A DNA stretch of 64,000 nt from Hordeum vulgare subsp. vulgare (lineage: Eukaryota; Streptophyta; Magnoliopsida; Poales; Poaceae), in NCBI RefSeq assembly GCF_904849725.1, contig NC_058524.1, positions 511,484,263 through 511,548,262 of the forward strand, read 5' to 3'. Numbering within the stretch: position 1 is the stretch's first letter; each line of letters starts with the position of its first letter. The position numbers and the translations under genes were made by a program. The notes beneath the pieces are model-generated. The model had not been told where the DNA came from. It saw only the letters and a program-made list of their open reading frames with translations, and searched no databases. Below, piece after piece: positions 12,316 to 24,130 of the stretch.

Positions 12316-13104
12316 TGTCGGATTTCAGGCTCCGCAAAACCCTAAGGATTTTAACATAGGGGCGTGTACGAAGATCTTTCCCTGCTCTGCCTCACCTAGC
12401 TCACTACTCGATGGAAACGACGAAGGACTCACTCAATGGTGAGGGAAACGCAGAACACAACATTTTACCCAGGTTCGGGCCATTACGAAGCGTAAAACTC
12501 TACTCCTGCTTTTGGTGGATTGCCTCTCTCGGATGTGGGTGGATGAACTAGTACAGTGCTCTCGAGCCTCCGGAGGCCAAGTGATTGAGTGTGTTACTCT
12601 TGGTTGGGAATGAACTGTATCCTACTCTCTATCTTTACAGTGGAGGCCCGGGTCCTCTTCCCTCATAGCTTCGACGGGAAGCGATCCTACAACGGCCAAT
12701 TTTGAAGGGGAACAGGGGAACATGCTCCCCTGCCCAAAGGTGGTCTTCGCCTGCAAAGTAACTGCCTGCGCTGCAGGGATGGGCCCGAAAATGACGCTTG
12801 CCCTACTGGCGGGTGGCGGCGGCTTCGTTGCACCAGAAGGGAAACCTTTTGGAAGATGCCTTTGGAACCCTGTACACTTCCGCCCCCTTTGCACAAAAGG
12901 GGAAACTGTTCTGTCTTGCCATCTGTTGCTCGCCTGTCCTTCCCTGGCATCACCCTTGACTCCTGAGGCCCGGCCTTGCCTTGGAATATCCGCCGCTCTC
13001 GAGGGGTCCTGAGGAGGCCCCGTGCGGGTCTTGACGCTGCTTCCCCTCGTGAGGCTTGGCCCCTCACGAGGGCCTTGCCTTGAGCGGTGTCGGGTCCTCC
13101 TAAT
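12316..13104 (-). repeat. C 3' LTR, truncated
   Basis: It starts TGTCGGATTTC and matches 44815-45610 almost throughout. At about 13104 (ggtgtcggg) the match stops. About 105 bp at the element-5' end of the LTR (the U3 start), including the TGTCGGCG terminus, are missing together with the PPT. The external end is intact, as shown by the exact target duplication. Confidence 0.8.
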
Positions 13105-13258
13105 TTCGTATCCCTCTTATTTTCCTGCAATGCACATCGCGCCTCATGGAGGCGTTAAACTTATTTGCGTTTTTATTAACTTGGTCATGGTTTGTAATAA
13201 CTGAATGCTTGAATGTTTTCCCCGCCTTGTTCTTATCATGCTTGCTGTGTTACTCTAC

Positions 13259-14005
13259 GTCGGTAGGGCTCACCCCTCGCATACCTTCCCCTGATTGAAC
13301 CGACCGGAAACCAAGGACGGCCCAAAGGGGGAAGGGGCTATGAGCGCAGTTAGGCTCCTGAGTCGCGATGCTCAGGAGCCCCCCTTGACACGCGAGCTGT
13401 CCTCATGAGGAGAACGCAGCGAAGATTTCAAAACTAGGAACACCTTTAGCACTCCGCATCGGCAGGGCCCGCCCTGCGCGTACCTACCCATGATTGAACC
13501 GACTAAAAACCAAGGACGACCCAAAGGGGGAAGGGGATACGAGCACAGTTAGGCCCATGAGTCGCGATGCTCAGGGAGCCCCCTTGACGTATGAGTGACT
13601 CCAATGCTCCTCCTAAGAAGCCGATAATTCGAGACTCTCGAACTCCTTCAACACTCTGCATCGGCAGGGCCCACCCCGCGCATACCTCCCCGCGGTTGAA
13701 CTGACCGGAAAAGGACGGCTCAAAAGGGGAAGGGGCTATGGACGCAGTTCAGGCTCCTGAGTAGCGATGCTCAGGAGTCCCCTTTGACTTACAAGTGACT
13801 CCAGCATTCTTCCTAAGGCGTCTGAAGTGATTTGTCGAGCGCACTAGGCTCTGCGTCGGCACGGCCCGCCCCGCGCGTACCTCCCCGTGATCGAACCGAC
13901 TGGAAACCAAGGACGGCCCAAAGGGGGAAGGGGTTACGAGCACAGTTAGGCCCCTTGGTCGCGATGCACAGGGGTCCCCCTTGACGTGCGAGCGGCTCCG
14001 TACCT
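13259..14005. repeat. Tandem repeat, four units of about 190-210 bp, each with a hairpin
   Basis: The segment 'ggcccaaagggggaaggg' recurs near 13319, 13508, 13717 and 13912. Each unit carries a cggcagggcccgcc-like block, the gaaccgac block and, at its end, the palindrome GGCTCCTGAG tcgcgatg CTCAGGAGCC (perfect in unit 1, 13353-13380). It lies in the 3' non-coding part of C. No ORF seems real here. Confidence 0.8.
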
Positions 14006-14149
14006 TCAGATGTTTACCCCATGCACTGGGCATGAGTGAAGTCGCGGGTGGACCATGTTGATCTCCTTGCCGGCCGCGGGTGTAGCCACTGACGAGCTGT
14101 GTTGGTGCCAGCTGTGGGCACGGTCATTGGCGGACTATATTGATTGCCT

Positions 14150-14545
14150 CTATTTGTACCCATCGCGGAGCATAGGTCTTCCACTAGGCATGGGGTGGAC
14201 CCCTCTGTGTTCTCGGGGGGCCCTGGGCGTATAGAGCCTCGGCTCGTTATTATGTGAGAGTGTCACGGTGGGGTGTATATGGGAGGTCGAGAGGACGCTT
14301 TGGCCTCGTGGGTGTCCGTACCCCCGAGTCATTGGTGGACTGAGCTTCTCCCCAGCGCGGAGCATAGGCCTTCCACTAGGCGTGGGATGGACCCCCTCTA
14401 CGTCCTCGAGGGGGGGGGCTGGGCGTATACAACCTCGACTCATTATTACGTGAGAGTGTCACGGTGGGAGTGTATACGGGAGGTCACGAGGACGATATGG
14501 CCTCGCGAGTCTCCCTACCCCTGAGTCATTGGTGGACTCAGTTGA
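14150..14545. repeat. Tandem repeat, about 190-bp units, in C 3' region
   Basis: The block gcggagcataggtcttccac recurs at about 14164 and 14359, and the block ttattatgtgagagtgtcac at about 14247 and 14441, giving a period near 195 bp and just over two units. It is adjacent to, but different from, the array at 13259-14005. The several ORFs reported across it are products of the repeat. Confidence 0.7.
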
Positions 14546-15545
14546 TTTTGTTTGGTTCATTGGCAAACCCTGCTGACTTCTTCTTCTTTGGGAGTGAGGC
14601 TACGTATCTGCATGGACAAACTTCGACCAGAGCCCCCAAGCTGGGGGTCGACCGTCCGACAATGTAAGCAAGGTAGAACGTTAGGATTCAGAATGGGTGC
14701 AACTGAAACAACCAAAAGATGCATAAATGGAAGTAGCAGCTGGGGGATTGTCCTGAGCTCGGGGAGGCCGCATGGCTCTGGGGGCGTCCTCAGACTGGGT
14801 TAGCCAAAAAGTTACCTGGCAAAAGCCAACAAAAATTCACCTGGTTGTCGTGCCGCTGAAGTACCGAAGGCGTCGTCCTCGCTTGATCTCCTATCTCCAT
14901 GGTCGCGACCCTCATGGGTCCGCCACCTCCCGAGGCTTGGGGCCCTCGCTTGTCTCGAGCATCGCCTCATCTTCCTCATGGCGCCCCAGTAGGGGGGTGC
15001 GAGCATGGCCCGTTGGAGCCTTTGGTAGGTGGTGGTCGCGTTTCTCAGCCCGAAGGGCATGAAGGCATTTGCGTCCGGGTACACCCACCGATAGCTAGCC
15101 AGAAGGGGTTGCCGAGGCTATGTTGGTTGCGAGCGCGTTGAGGCAGATGCGGGGCTGATCAACCGTGCCGACAACGGCAACTGCGATTGGTGGTGCAGGG
15201 CAGTCACCACGTCACACGGCTTGGGCCTCTCGAAGTTCTCAGATTGCTCTGCTGACGGATTCACAGGAGCTGGGTGGACGCGCTCTGTAGCGCGCCCTCG
15301 GGATGTGCTGGAATGCCACCCCATCTCACTGGGCAGGCCAGGGACCTCCCTGGTGGGAGCCCCCAGCCTGACCCAAGGGGGGCATCGAGGGCGCCTTCCT
15401 ATGCGATGGGGGCATGGCCCCGACCCCCGGCTCAGAGCCCGAAGCCCTCACGCAATCTGTGGGGATGAGTTCCTTCTTCTTCTTGTATGGATCCTCGCGG
15501 GGCAGCTCGTCTTCTTCGTTGTCCGAACCCTCTGCCGCCGTCGCG
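14546..15545 (-). other. C internal remnant between the 3' repeats and D
   Basis: GC-rich, non-coding in practice. The only recognisable protein signal is an RT scrap near 15013-15084 (minus). The rest could be decayed pol or untranslated region. It ends at 15545 with TCGCG, the left target duplication of D, and continues at 23690 beyond D. Confidence 0.5.
15010..15084 (-). pseudogene. pol: C reverse transcriptase scrap
   Basis: The minus frame reads MPFGLRNATTTYQR, the RT motif MPFGLKNAxATYQR with small changes. Upstream and downstream RT motifs (the YMDD box, RNase H, integrase) were not found in the flanking sequence, so most of pol has been deleted. Position and orientation fit C: protease lies upstream at 23690-24130, 3' region downstream. 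Confidence 0.6.
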
Positions 15546-17103
15546 TGATACGTCTCCAACGTATCTATAATTTTTGATGGTTTCATGCTATTATCTTGTC
15601 AAACTTTGGATGTTTTGCATGCCTTTTATATATTTTTTGGGACTAACTTATTAACTCAGTGGCAAGTGCCAGTTCCTGTTTTTTCCATGTTTTTGACCCC
15701 TTCCAGAGGAGATTTTGAAACAGAGTCCAAACGGAAGAAAATCCCCGAAAAGATTTTTTCCCGTAACGGAAGAAGATCGGGAAGCTTGAGAGCCAAGGCA
15801 GGGGAGCCTCAGGGGCCCCACAAGCCCCCACCCCGCGGCCAGGGGGGTAGGTCGCAGCCCACAGACTTGTGGGCCCCCTTGGCGCCCTCTGCCCTAGGGG
15901 TTGCGCCTATATATTCCCTAAAATTCCCAAAAAAATCAGGAGATCATCGAAAGTAATTTTCCGCCGCCGCAAGCTTCTGTCTCCGCAAGATCCCATCTGG
16001 GGCACGTTCTAGTGCCCTGCCGGAGGGGGGATTTGGACACGGAGGGCTTCTTCATCAACACCATGACCTCTTCGATGATGCGTGAGTAGTTCACCATAGA
16101 CCTACGGGTCCATAGCTAGTAGCTAGATGGCTTCTTCTCTCTCTTGGATCTTCAATACAAAGTTCTCCATGATCTTCATGGAGATCTATCCGATGTAATC
16201 TTCTTTTGCGGTGTGTTTGTCGAGATCCGATGAATTGTGGATTTATGATCATATTATATATGAATCTTATTTGAGTTTCTTCTGATCTCTCTTATGCATG
16301 ATTTCATATCCTTGTAATTCTCTTCGAGTTGTGGGTTTTGTCTGGCCAACTAGATCTATGATTCTTCCAATGGGAGAAGTGCTTGGTTTTGGGTTCATAC
16401 CATGCGGTGACCTCACCCAGTGACAGAAGGGGTAGCGAGGCACGTATCGTGTTGTTGCCATCAAGGGAAAAAAGATGGGGTTTTCATCATTGGTTTGAGA
16501 TTATCCCTCTACATCATGTCATCGTGCTTAAGGCGTTACTCTGTTCGTCATGAACTCAATACACTAGATGCATGCTGGATAGCGGTCGATGTGTGGAGTA
16601 ATAGTAGTAGATGCAGAACGTATCGGTCTACTTGTCTCGGACGTGATGCCTATATGTATGATCATTGCCTTAGATATCGTCATGACTTTGCGCGGTTCTA
16701 TCAATTGCTCGACAGTAATTTGTTCACCCACCGTGATATTTGCTATTTTGAGAGAAGCCTCTAGTGAACAGTATGGCCCCCGGGTCTACTCCACACCATA
16801 TTTTCAGCCTTACACTTTTTACTTCGTTGCACTTTCCGCCTTCAGATCTCACTTTGCAAACAATCTTGAAGGGATTGACAACCCCTTTGAAGCGTTGGGT
16901 GCAAGCTTGTTTGTGTTTACGCAGGTACTCTGGACTTGACGAGACCCTCCTTCTGGATCGATACCTTGGTTCTCAAACCGAGGAAAATACTTATTGCTCC
17001 TGTGCTGCATCACCCTTTCCTCTTCAAGGGAAAACCGACGCAAAACAAGAGAAGTAGCAAGAAGAATTCCTAGCGCCAAGGAAGGACTTTTGTTACCGTA
17101 GCA
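15546..17103 (+). repeat. D 5' LTR
   Basis: It runs TGATACGTCTCC to TACCGTAGCA. It holds the TATA box TATATATT at 15908-15915 preceded by a GC-rich inverted repeat (GGGGCCCCACAAG against CTTGTGGGCCCC). Near its 3' end (17054-17077) it contains gtagcaagaagaattcctag followed by cgcc, a copy of the LTR-end/PBS junction, read as a fossil PBS. Confidence 0.92.
15908..15915 (+). promoter_or_regulatory. TATA box of D 5' LTR
   Basis: TATATATT within CGCCTATATATTCCC; an identical copy is at 22487-22494 in the 3' LTR and in inverse orientation in B (30210-30217 and 36843-36850). It is a likely core promoter of the element. Confidence 0.55.
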
Positions 17104-17113
17104 GAAGAATTTC

Positions 17114-17131
17114 TGGCGCCGTTGCCGGGGA
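17114..17131 (+). promoter_or_regulatory. D primer-binding site (tRNA-Asp)
   Basis: TGGCGCCGTTGCCGGGGA lies 10 bp after the LTR end. It is the exact complement of the 3' end of plant tRNA-Asp including CCA, the usual primer of Athila elements. It would prime minus-strand DNA synthesis. Confidence 0.88.
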
Positions 17132-17338
17132 GGAAGATCAAATCAAGAACTCATCTAAGTAGGTGTCGCAAACTCATCTCTTGCATTTACTTTGTTTGCG
17201 AGTTGCCTCTCGTTTTCCTCTCCCCCACTTCACCAATTTGCCTTTTTCGTTTGCCTTTTTCGTTCGCCCTTTTTCATCGCCCTTTTTCTCGCCTGCTCTT
17301 TGTTTGCTTGTGTGCTTGCTTGCTTGCTGAAGTCACCA

Positions 17339-19383
17339 TGAATGAAAACACCAAACTTTGTGACTTCTCGAATACTAATAATAATGATTTTATTAGTACT
17401 CCGATTGCTCCCTTACTAGTGCGGAGTCATACGAAATCAATGCCACTTTGCTGAATCTTGTTATGAAAGAGCAATTCTCCGGCCTTCCTAGTGAAGATGT
17501 CGCATCCCATCTCAATACCTTCATTGAGCTTTGCGATATGCAAAAGAAGAAAGATGTGGATAATGACGTGATTAAATTGAAGCTTTTTCCTTTCTCGTTG
17601 CGAGATCGCGCAAAAACTTGGTTTTCTTCTTTGCCCAAAAATAGTATCAATTCTTGGGATAAGTGCAAAGATGCTTATATATCCAAGTATTCTCGGCCGG
17701 CTAAGATTATCTCTCTCCATAATGATATCATGAATTTCAAGCAACTTGATAATGAACATGTTGCACAATCTTGGGAGTGAATGAAATTAATGATTAGAAA
17801 TTGTCCCGTTCATGGCTTGAGTCTTTGGATGATTATTCAAATCTTTTACGTTGGCTTGAATTTTGCTTCTAGAAATATCTTGGACTCCACCTCAGGTGGA
17901 ACGTTCATGGAAATCACGTTAGGGGAAGACACAAAGCTCTTAGAAAACATCATGACGAACTACTCTCAGTGGCACACTGAAAGGTCACCTACTAGTAAGA
18001 AGGTACACACTATAGAGGAAATTAATTCATTGAGTTCTAAGATGGACGAGTTAATGAATTTGGTTGCTAGTAGAAGAGATCCTTTGGATCCTAATGATAT
18101 GCCCTTGTCTTCTTTGATTGAGAGTAGTAACGCTAGCTTGGACGTTAATTTTGTTGGTAGGAATAACTTTGGCAACAACAATGCTTTTAGAGGAAACTAT
18201 GTTCCTAGGCCTTTTCCTAGTAACTCCTCTAATAACTTTGGCAACTCCTACAACAATACTCATGGAAATTATAATAGATTACCCTCTGATCTAGAGAGTA
18301 ATATCAAAGAGTTCATCAACTCTCAAAAGATTTTCAATGCGTGCATAGAGGAAAAACTACTCAAAATTGACGATTTGGCTAAGGGCGTTGATAGAATTTC
18401 TAGTGATGTTGATGCTTTGAAAGTTAGATGTGCTCCTCCCAAAATCAACATGGATGAAACTTTGAAAGCTATGCGTGTTTCCATGATTGAGAGCCAAGAA
18501 AGAACCGCCCAAATTCCTGTTAGAGATGAATGGCTTAAAAAGGCGTAAAGTGCTTGGTGTGACTCCCATTGAATCTTTGTTTTCTTGTGTCAAACCTAAT
18601 GATTATAGGGCTGGATATCAATCCACTTTGGTTCAAAAATGCCCCAATGATTCGGAGCCCATCTATCTTGATGCTAAAAGCATTGAAAGTGGAGTAGAAG
18701 ACGTTAAAACCTTGAGTAGTAATGAAATTACTACCGTGGATTTCAAGGAAAAACAATTATGATAGTTGTTCCTTGATTGAATGCATTTCCTTGATGCAAT
18801 CCATGCTAAAGTCTCCACACGCTTATAGGCAAAACAAGGCCTTTACCGATCATATCGTCGAAGCTATGATAAAATCTCTTGAAGAGAAACTTGAATTGGA
18901 AGTTTGTATCCCTAGAAAGCTTCATGATGAGTGGGAACCTACTATCAAAATCAAAATCAAAAACTATGAATGCAATGCTTTGTGTGATTTGGGTGCTAGT
19001 GTTTCCGCGATTCCAAAGTCTTTATGTGATGTTCTGGGTTTTAATGAGATTGAGGAGTGCTCGCTTAATTTGCATCTTGCGGATTCTACTGTCAAGAAAC
19101 CCATGGTAAGGATCAATGATGTTCTTATTATTGCAAATAGGAACTATGTACCCGAGATTTCATTATGCTTGACATTGATTGCAATCCTACATGCCCTATT
19201 ATTCTTGGTAGACCTTTCCTAAGGACTATCGGTGTTATCATTGATATGAAGGAAGGGAATATTAGATTTCAATTTCCTTTAAGGAAGGGCATGGAACACT
19301 TTCCTAGAAAGAATATAAGATTGTCTCATGAATCCATGATGAGGGCCACTTATGGTTTGAGCACCAAAGACGACGATACGTGA
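17339..19383 (+). pseudogene. gag: D gag and aspartic protease (frameshifted)
   Basis: ATG at 17339 (MNENTKLCDF). Gag is readable in pieces: 17339-17410, 17448-17780, 17781-18548. A base is lost near 17410 relative to B, TGA stands at 17778, and frame changes follow near 18545, 18750 and 19155. The gag middle is Asn/Ser-rich (FGNSYNNTHGNYN). The protease has CDLGASVSAIPKSLCD (about 18980-19030) and ILGRPFLRTIG (about 19200-19235). Compared with B, a dozen codons before KVLGV are missing. The chain ends STKDDDT at 19381. No pol follows. This would be the particle protein plus its processing protease; the copy is inactive. Confidence 0.85.
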
Positions 19384-22127
19384 TTCTATCGCTTTTATGC
19401 CTAGCTAAGGGCGTTAAACAATAGCGCTTGTTGGGGGGCAACCCAATGAATTTATCTTTTTCTTTCTGTTTTGTTGCGTCCACGCCATCAAAATTCTTTT
19501 GTGATTGTGTTTTTTGTGTTTCTTTTGTGTTTGAGCCAAGCAAAACCTTTATGACTAGTCTTGGTAATGGTTGTTTGATCCTGCTGGAAAAAGACAGGAA
19601 CTTTTCGCTCACGAGATGATTTTTCATTTTTATTCAGAAAGAGCTTTTGCGTTGATTCTTTTTTCTGATGGTTTACATGCTTTTTCCCAGGCCGTCGTAA
19701 ATTTTCAGATTTTTTGACATACCAGAAGTATATGAAGTATACAGATTGCTACAAACTGATCTGTTTTGACATATTCTGTTTTTGTTGAGTTGGTTGCTTG
19801 TTTTGATGAAACTATTGTTAGTATAGGGGGGTACTAGCCATGTAAAAGTGAGAATACAGTAGCCCAACACCAATATAGATATAATTCAAGTTCTCTAAAG
19901 TACCAAAATAAGTGGTAGTTCATTTTCTTGTACTAATGTTATCACGAGTTCCTCATTAAGTTTTGTGTTGTGAAGTTTTCAAGTTTTGGGTGATGTTCTC
20001 ATGTACAAAGAGATAAGGAGTGGAAAGAGCTCAAGCTTGGGGATGCCCAAGGCATCCCAAGCCAATTCAACGACACCAAAAAGCCTAAGCTTGGGGATGC
20101 CCCGGGAAGGCATCCCCTCTTTCGTCTTCAATCCATCGGTAACATTACTTGGAGCTACATTTTTATTCACCACATGATATGTGTTTTGCTTGGAGCGTCT
20201 TGTATTGTAGGAGTCTTTTCCTTTTGTTGTGTCACAATCATCCTTGCTGCACACCTTTTTGAGAGAGAGAGACATGCACTCATTGTGATTTTGCTAGAAT
20301 GCTCATAGTGTTTCACTTATATCTTTTGATCTAGATACTTTTCTCTATGTGCTTCACTTATATCTTTTGAGCTAGATACTTTTTCTCTAGTGCTTCACTT
20401 ATATATTTAGAGCACGGTCGTGCGTGACTTGGTAGTTGGCTTATGCTATGAAAGTAGTCCCAAATGTGATAGGTACCCAAAGAGGATGCAAAAAACCTCC
20501 ATCTTCATGTGCATTGAGTAGAAATAGAAGTTTTGATTCCTCTCAATTAGTTTTGAGACGTGGATTTGGTAATATTAAGAGTTATGTTAGTAGGGTGTCG
20601 TGAATCTAGAAATACTTGTGTTGAAGTTAGAGATTCTCGTAGCATGCACATATGGTGAACCGCTATGTTAGGAAGTCAGAGCATAATTGATCTATTGATT
20701 GTCATCCTTTGTGTTGAGGTCGGGATCGCGCGATGGTTAACACCTACCAACCCTTCCCCTCGGAGTATGTGTTTAGCACTTTGTTTCGATTACTAATAAA
20801 AACTTTCGCAACAAGTATGTGAGTTCTTCATGACTAATGTGAGTTCATGGTATAGATGCACTTTCACATTACACCATTGCAAGCCTCTCTAGTGTCGCGC
20901 AATTCTCGCCGGTGCACAAACCCACCATATGCCTTCCTCAAAACAGCCACCATACCTACCTACTATGGCATTTTCATAGCCATTTCGAGATATATTGCCA
21001 TGCAACTCCCAACGTTCCGTCTCATGACTTGTGTCGTCACTCTCATATTGCCTTTGCATGATTGTAAGATAGCTAGCGAGATGTTTCAACGTCATACACC
21101 ATGCTAGATCGTTGCACATCCCGGTACACTATCGGAGGCATTTCCTATGGAGTCATCAACGTGAGTTTTGAGCTATGAGTAAATAAAAGTGTGATGATCA
21201 TTATTATTAGAGCATTGTCCCATGTGAGGAAATAAAAAAAGGCCAAAGAGACCAAAAACAAAAACAAAAAAAGGGAGAAAAGAAAAGAAAAAAAAAGAGG
21301 CCTAAGAGCCCAAATGAAAAAAAAAGAAAAGAGATAAAAAGAGAGAAGGAACAATGCTACTATCTTTTTCCATACTTGTGCTTCATAATAGCACCATGTT
21401 CTTCATGATTGAGAGATTCTTGCTTTGTCACTACCATATGCTAGTGGGAATCTTCATTATATAATTTGGCTTGTATATTCCAATGATGGGCTTCCTCAAA
21501 ATTGCCCTAGGTCTTCGTGAGCAAGCAAGTTGGATGCACACCCACTAGTTTTCCTTTTGAGTTTTCACATACTTATAGCTCTAGTGCATCTCTTGTATGG
21601 CAATCCCTACTCATTCACATTGATATCTATTAATGGGCATCTCCATAGCCTTTTGATACGCCAAGTCAATGTGACCATCTCCTCCTTTTTGTCTCACAAC
21701 CACCACCACACTCTATTCCACCTATAGTGCTATATCCATGGCTCACGCTCATGTATTGCGTGATAGTTATAAAAAGTTTGAGAAAGTAAGAGTGTGAAAA
21801 CAATTACTTGGCCAATATCGGGGTTGTGCATGATTTACATTAGTTGTGTGAGGATGATGGAGCATAGCCACACTATATGATTTTTTACGGATAACTTTCA
21901 TTGGCCTTGTTATTTTGAAAGTTCATGATTACCTTGCTAGTTTGCTACGAGTATTACTGTTTTCATGTCAATAGCAAACTATTGTTTCCAATCGTACGGA
22001 TCTGAACATTCATGTCACGTGAAAGAAGTTGCAAAGGACAACTATGCTAGGTAGCATTCCACATCAAAAATTCATTCTTTATCACTTCCCTACTCGAGGA
22101 CGAGCAGGAGTTAAGCTTGGGGATGCT
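19384..22127 (+). other. D 3' non-coding region with hairpins, purine tract and PPT
   Basis: No gene. Just after the protease is the conserved agcgcttgttggggggcaa. The motif AAGCTTGGGGATGCC occurs at 20033 and 20087, each followed by an inverted copy of GGGATGCC, giving hairpins 20040-20058 and 20093-20117. At about 21230-21357 the plus strand is almost purely purine. At 22111-22127 ttaagcttggggatgct abuts the LTR and is the presumed PPT. The whole region is co-linear with B (30574-33330, minus) and F. Confidence 0.7.
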
Positions 22128-23684
22128 TGATACGTCTCCAACGTATCTATAATTTTTTATGGTTTCATGTTATTATCTTGTCAAACTTTGGATGTTTTGC
22201 ATGCCTTTTATATATTTTTGGGACTAACTTATTAACTCAGTGCCAAGTGACAGTTCCTGTTTTTTCCATGTTTTTGACCCCTTTCAGAGGAGATTTTGAA
22301 ACAGAGTCCAAACGGAAGAAAATCCCCGAAAAGATTTTTCTGTAACGGAAGAAGATCGGGAAGCTTGAGAGCCAAGGCAGGGGAGCCTCAGGGGCCCCAA
22401 AAGCCCCCACCCCGCGGCTAGGGGGGTAGGCCGTGGCCCACAGGCTTGTGGGCCCCCTCGGCGCCCTTTGCCCTAGGGGTTGCGCCTATATATTCCCTAA
22501 AATTCCCAAATAAAATCAGGAGATCATCGAAAGTACTTTTCCGCCGCCGCAAGCTTCTGTCTCCGCAAGATCCCATCTGGGGCACGTTCTGGTGCCCTGT
22601 CGGAGGGGGGATTCGGACACAGAGGGCTTCTTCATCAACACCATGACCTCTCCGATGATGCGTGAGTAGTTCACCATAGACCTATGGGTCCATAGCTAGT
22701 AGCTAGATGGCTTCTTCTCTCTCTTGGATCTTCAATACAAAGTTCTACATGATCTTCATGGAGATCTATCAGATGTAATCTTCTTTTGCGGTGTGTTTGT
22801 CAAGATCCGATGAATTGTGGATTTATGATCAGATTATCTATGAATCTTATTTGAGTTTCTTCTGATCTCTCTTATGCATGATTTCATATCCTTGTAATTC
22901 TCTTCGAGTTGTGGGTTTTGTCTGGCCAACTAGATCTATGATTCTTGCAATGGGAGAAGTGCTTGGTTTTGGGTTCATACCGTGCGGTGACCTCACCCAG
23001 TGACAGAAGGGGTAGCGAGGCACGCATCGTGTTGTTGCCATCAAGGGTAAAAAGATGGGTTTTTCATCATTGGTTTGAGATTATCCCTCTACATCATGTC
23101 ATCTTTCTTAAGGCGTTACTCTGTTCGTCATGAACTCAATACACTGGATGCATGCTGGATAGCGGTCGATGTGTGGAGTAATAGTAGTAGATGCAGAAAG
23201 TATCGGTCTACTTGTCTCAGACGTGATGCCTATAAGTATGATCATTGCCTTAGATATCGTCATGACTTTGCGTGGTTCTATCAATTGCTCGACAGTAATT
23301 TGTTCACCCACCATGATATTTGCTATTTTGAGAGAAGCCTCTAGTGGACACTATGGCCCCCGGGTCTACTCCACACCATATTTTCAGCCTTACACTTTTT
23401 ACTTCATTGCACTTTCCGCCTTCAGATCTCACTTTGCAAACAATCTTGAAGGGATTGACAACCCCTTTGAAGCGTTGGGTGCAAGCTTGTTTGTGTTTGC
23501 GCAGGTACTCTGGACTTGACGAGACCATCCTTCTGGATCGATACGTTGGTTCTCAAACCGAGGAAAATACTTACTGCTCCTGTGCTGGATCACCCTTTCC
23601 TCTTCAAGGGAAAAACCGACGCAAAACAAGAGAACTAGCAAGAAGAATTCCTAGCACCAAGGAAGGACTTCTGTTACCGTAGCA
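22128..23684 (+). repeat. D 3' LTR
   Basis: TGATACGTCTCC to TACCGTAGCA, one base different in length from the 5' LTR and co-linear with it; TATA box at 22487-22494. It is followed at 23685 by the target duplication TCGCG and then the protease of C on the minus strand. Confidence 0.92.
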
Positions 23685-23689
23685 TCGCG

Positions 23690-24130
23690 CGGTAGGTGCG
23701 CTCCAGCGTAGAGACGACATTCTTCTTGTCGCAGGGGTTGGTGATGACGCCGCCGCTTCGTGGCATCTTGAGGACATTGTAACCATGGTGGATCACTGCC
23801 ATGAACTTGGCGAGTGTCGGGTATCCGAGGATTGCGTTGTATGGCAGGTGATTGTGCGCGATGTCGAAGACGATGATCTCAGTTTGGTAGTTCTTGCGCT
23901 CGCCGAAGGTGACAGGGAGATGCACTTGCCCGATGGGCACGGTCGACCCATCCGTGACTCCTGAGAAGGGCTTGGTTGGCATGAGCTATTTGTACGGCAA
24001 CTTGAGTTTCTCAAAGGTCTCGACCAAGAGGACTTTGAGCCCTGCTCCACTATCGATAAGGGTCTTGGTGACGAGGACATTACTGATGGTCGGGGTGCAC
24101 ATCATTGGGAGTTTTATGGCCATGAACGAG
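23690..24130 (-). pseudogene. C aspartic protease domain
   Basis: On the minus strand from about 24130: LIDSGAGLKVLLVETFEKLK contains the catalytic Asp-Ser-Gly; an in-frame TAG follows after LPYK (about 23986). The frame then resumes with PFSGVTDGSTVPIGQV and YNAILGYPTLAKFMAV (about 23830-23870), the second protease motif (usually ILGRPTL). The frame continues to the D insertion at 23689; beyond D little of pol is left. This is the Tat-type protease of gag-pol, inactive through the stop. Confidence 0.8.

Larger units (their letters stand above)
15546..23684 (+). mobile_element. D: complete non-autonomous gag-protease Athila-like retrotransposon
   Basis: Both LTRs (15546-17103 and 22128-23684), PBS, gag, protease, PPT and perfect 5-bp TSD TCGCG (15541-15545 and 23685-23689) are present. 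Total length is 8139 bp. There is no RT, RNase H or integrase: between the protease end (about 19383) and the PPT only non-coding sequence is found. In the first 540 bp the two LTRs differ at roughly twenty sites by eye, and less afterwards, so insertion is not very recent. It sits inside the protease/RT interval of C. Confidence 0.92.

Noticed and set aside
13259..14005. CRISPR-like array
   Set aside because: Units of about 190 bp that are repeated entirely, without unique spacers, inside a plant retroelement.
14273..14524. Several plus and minus ORFs in 13.7-15.6 kb
   Set aside because: They follow the tandem repeats and GC-rich text; no family resemblance except the RT scrap at 15010-15084.
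16589..16939. ORF of 116 codons in D LTR (also 23169-23519)
   Set aside because: LTR sequence; the frame is present in both LTRs only because they are duplicates, and is not kept in F or B.
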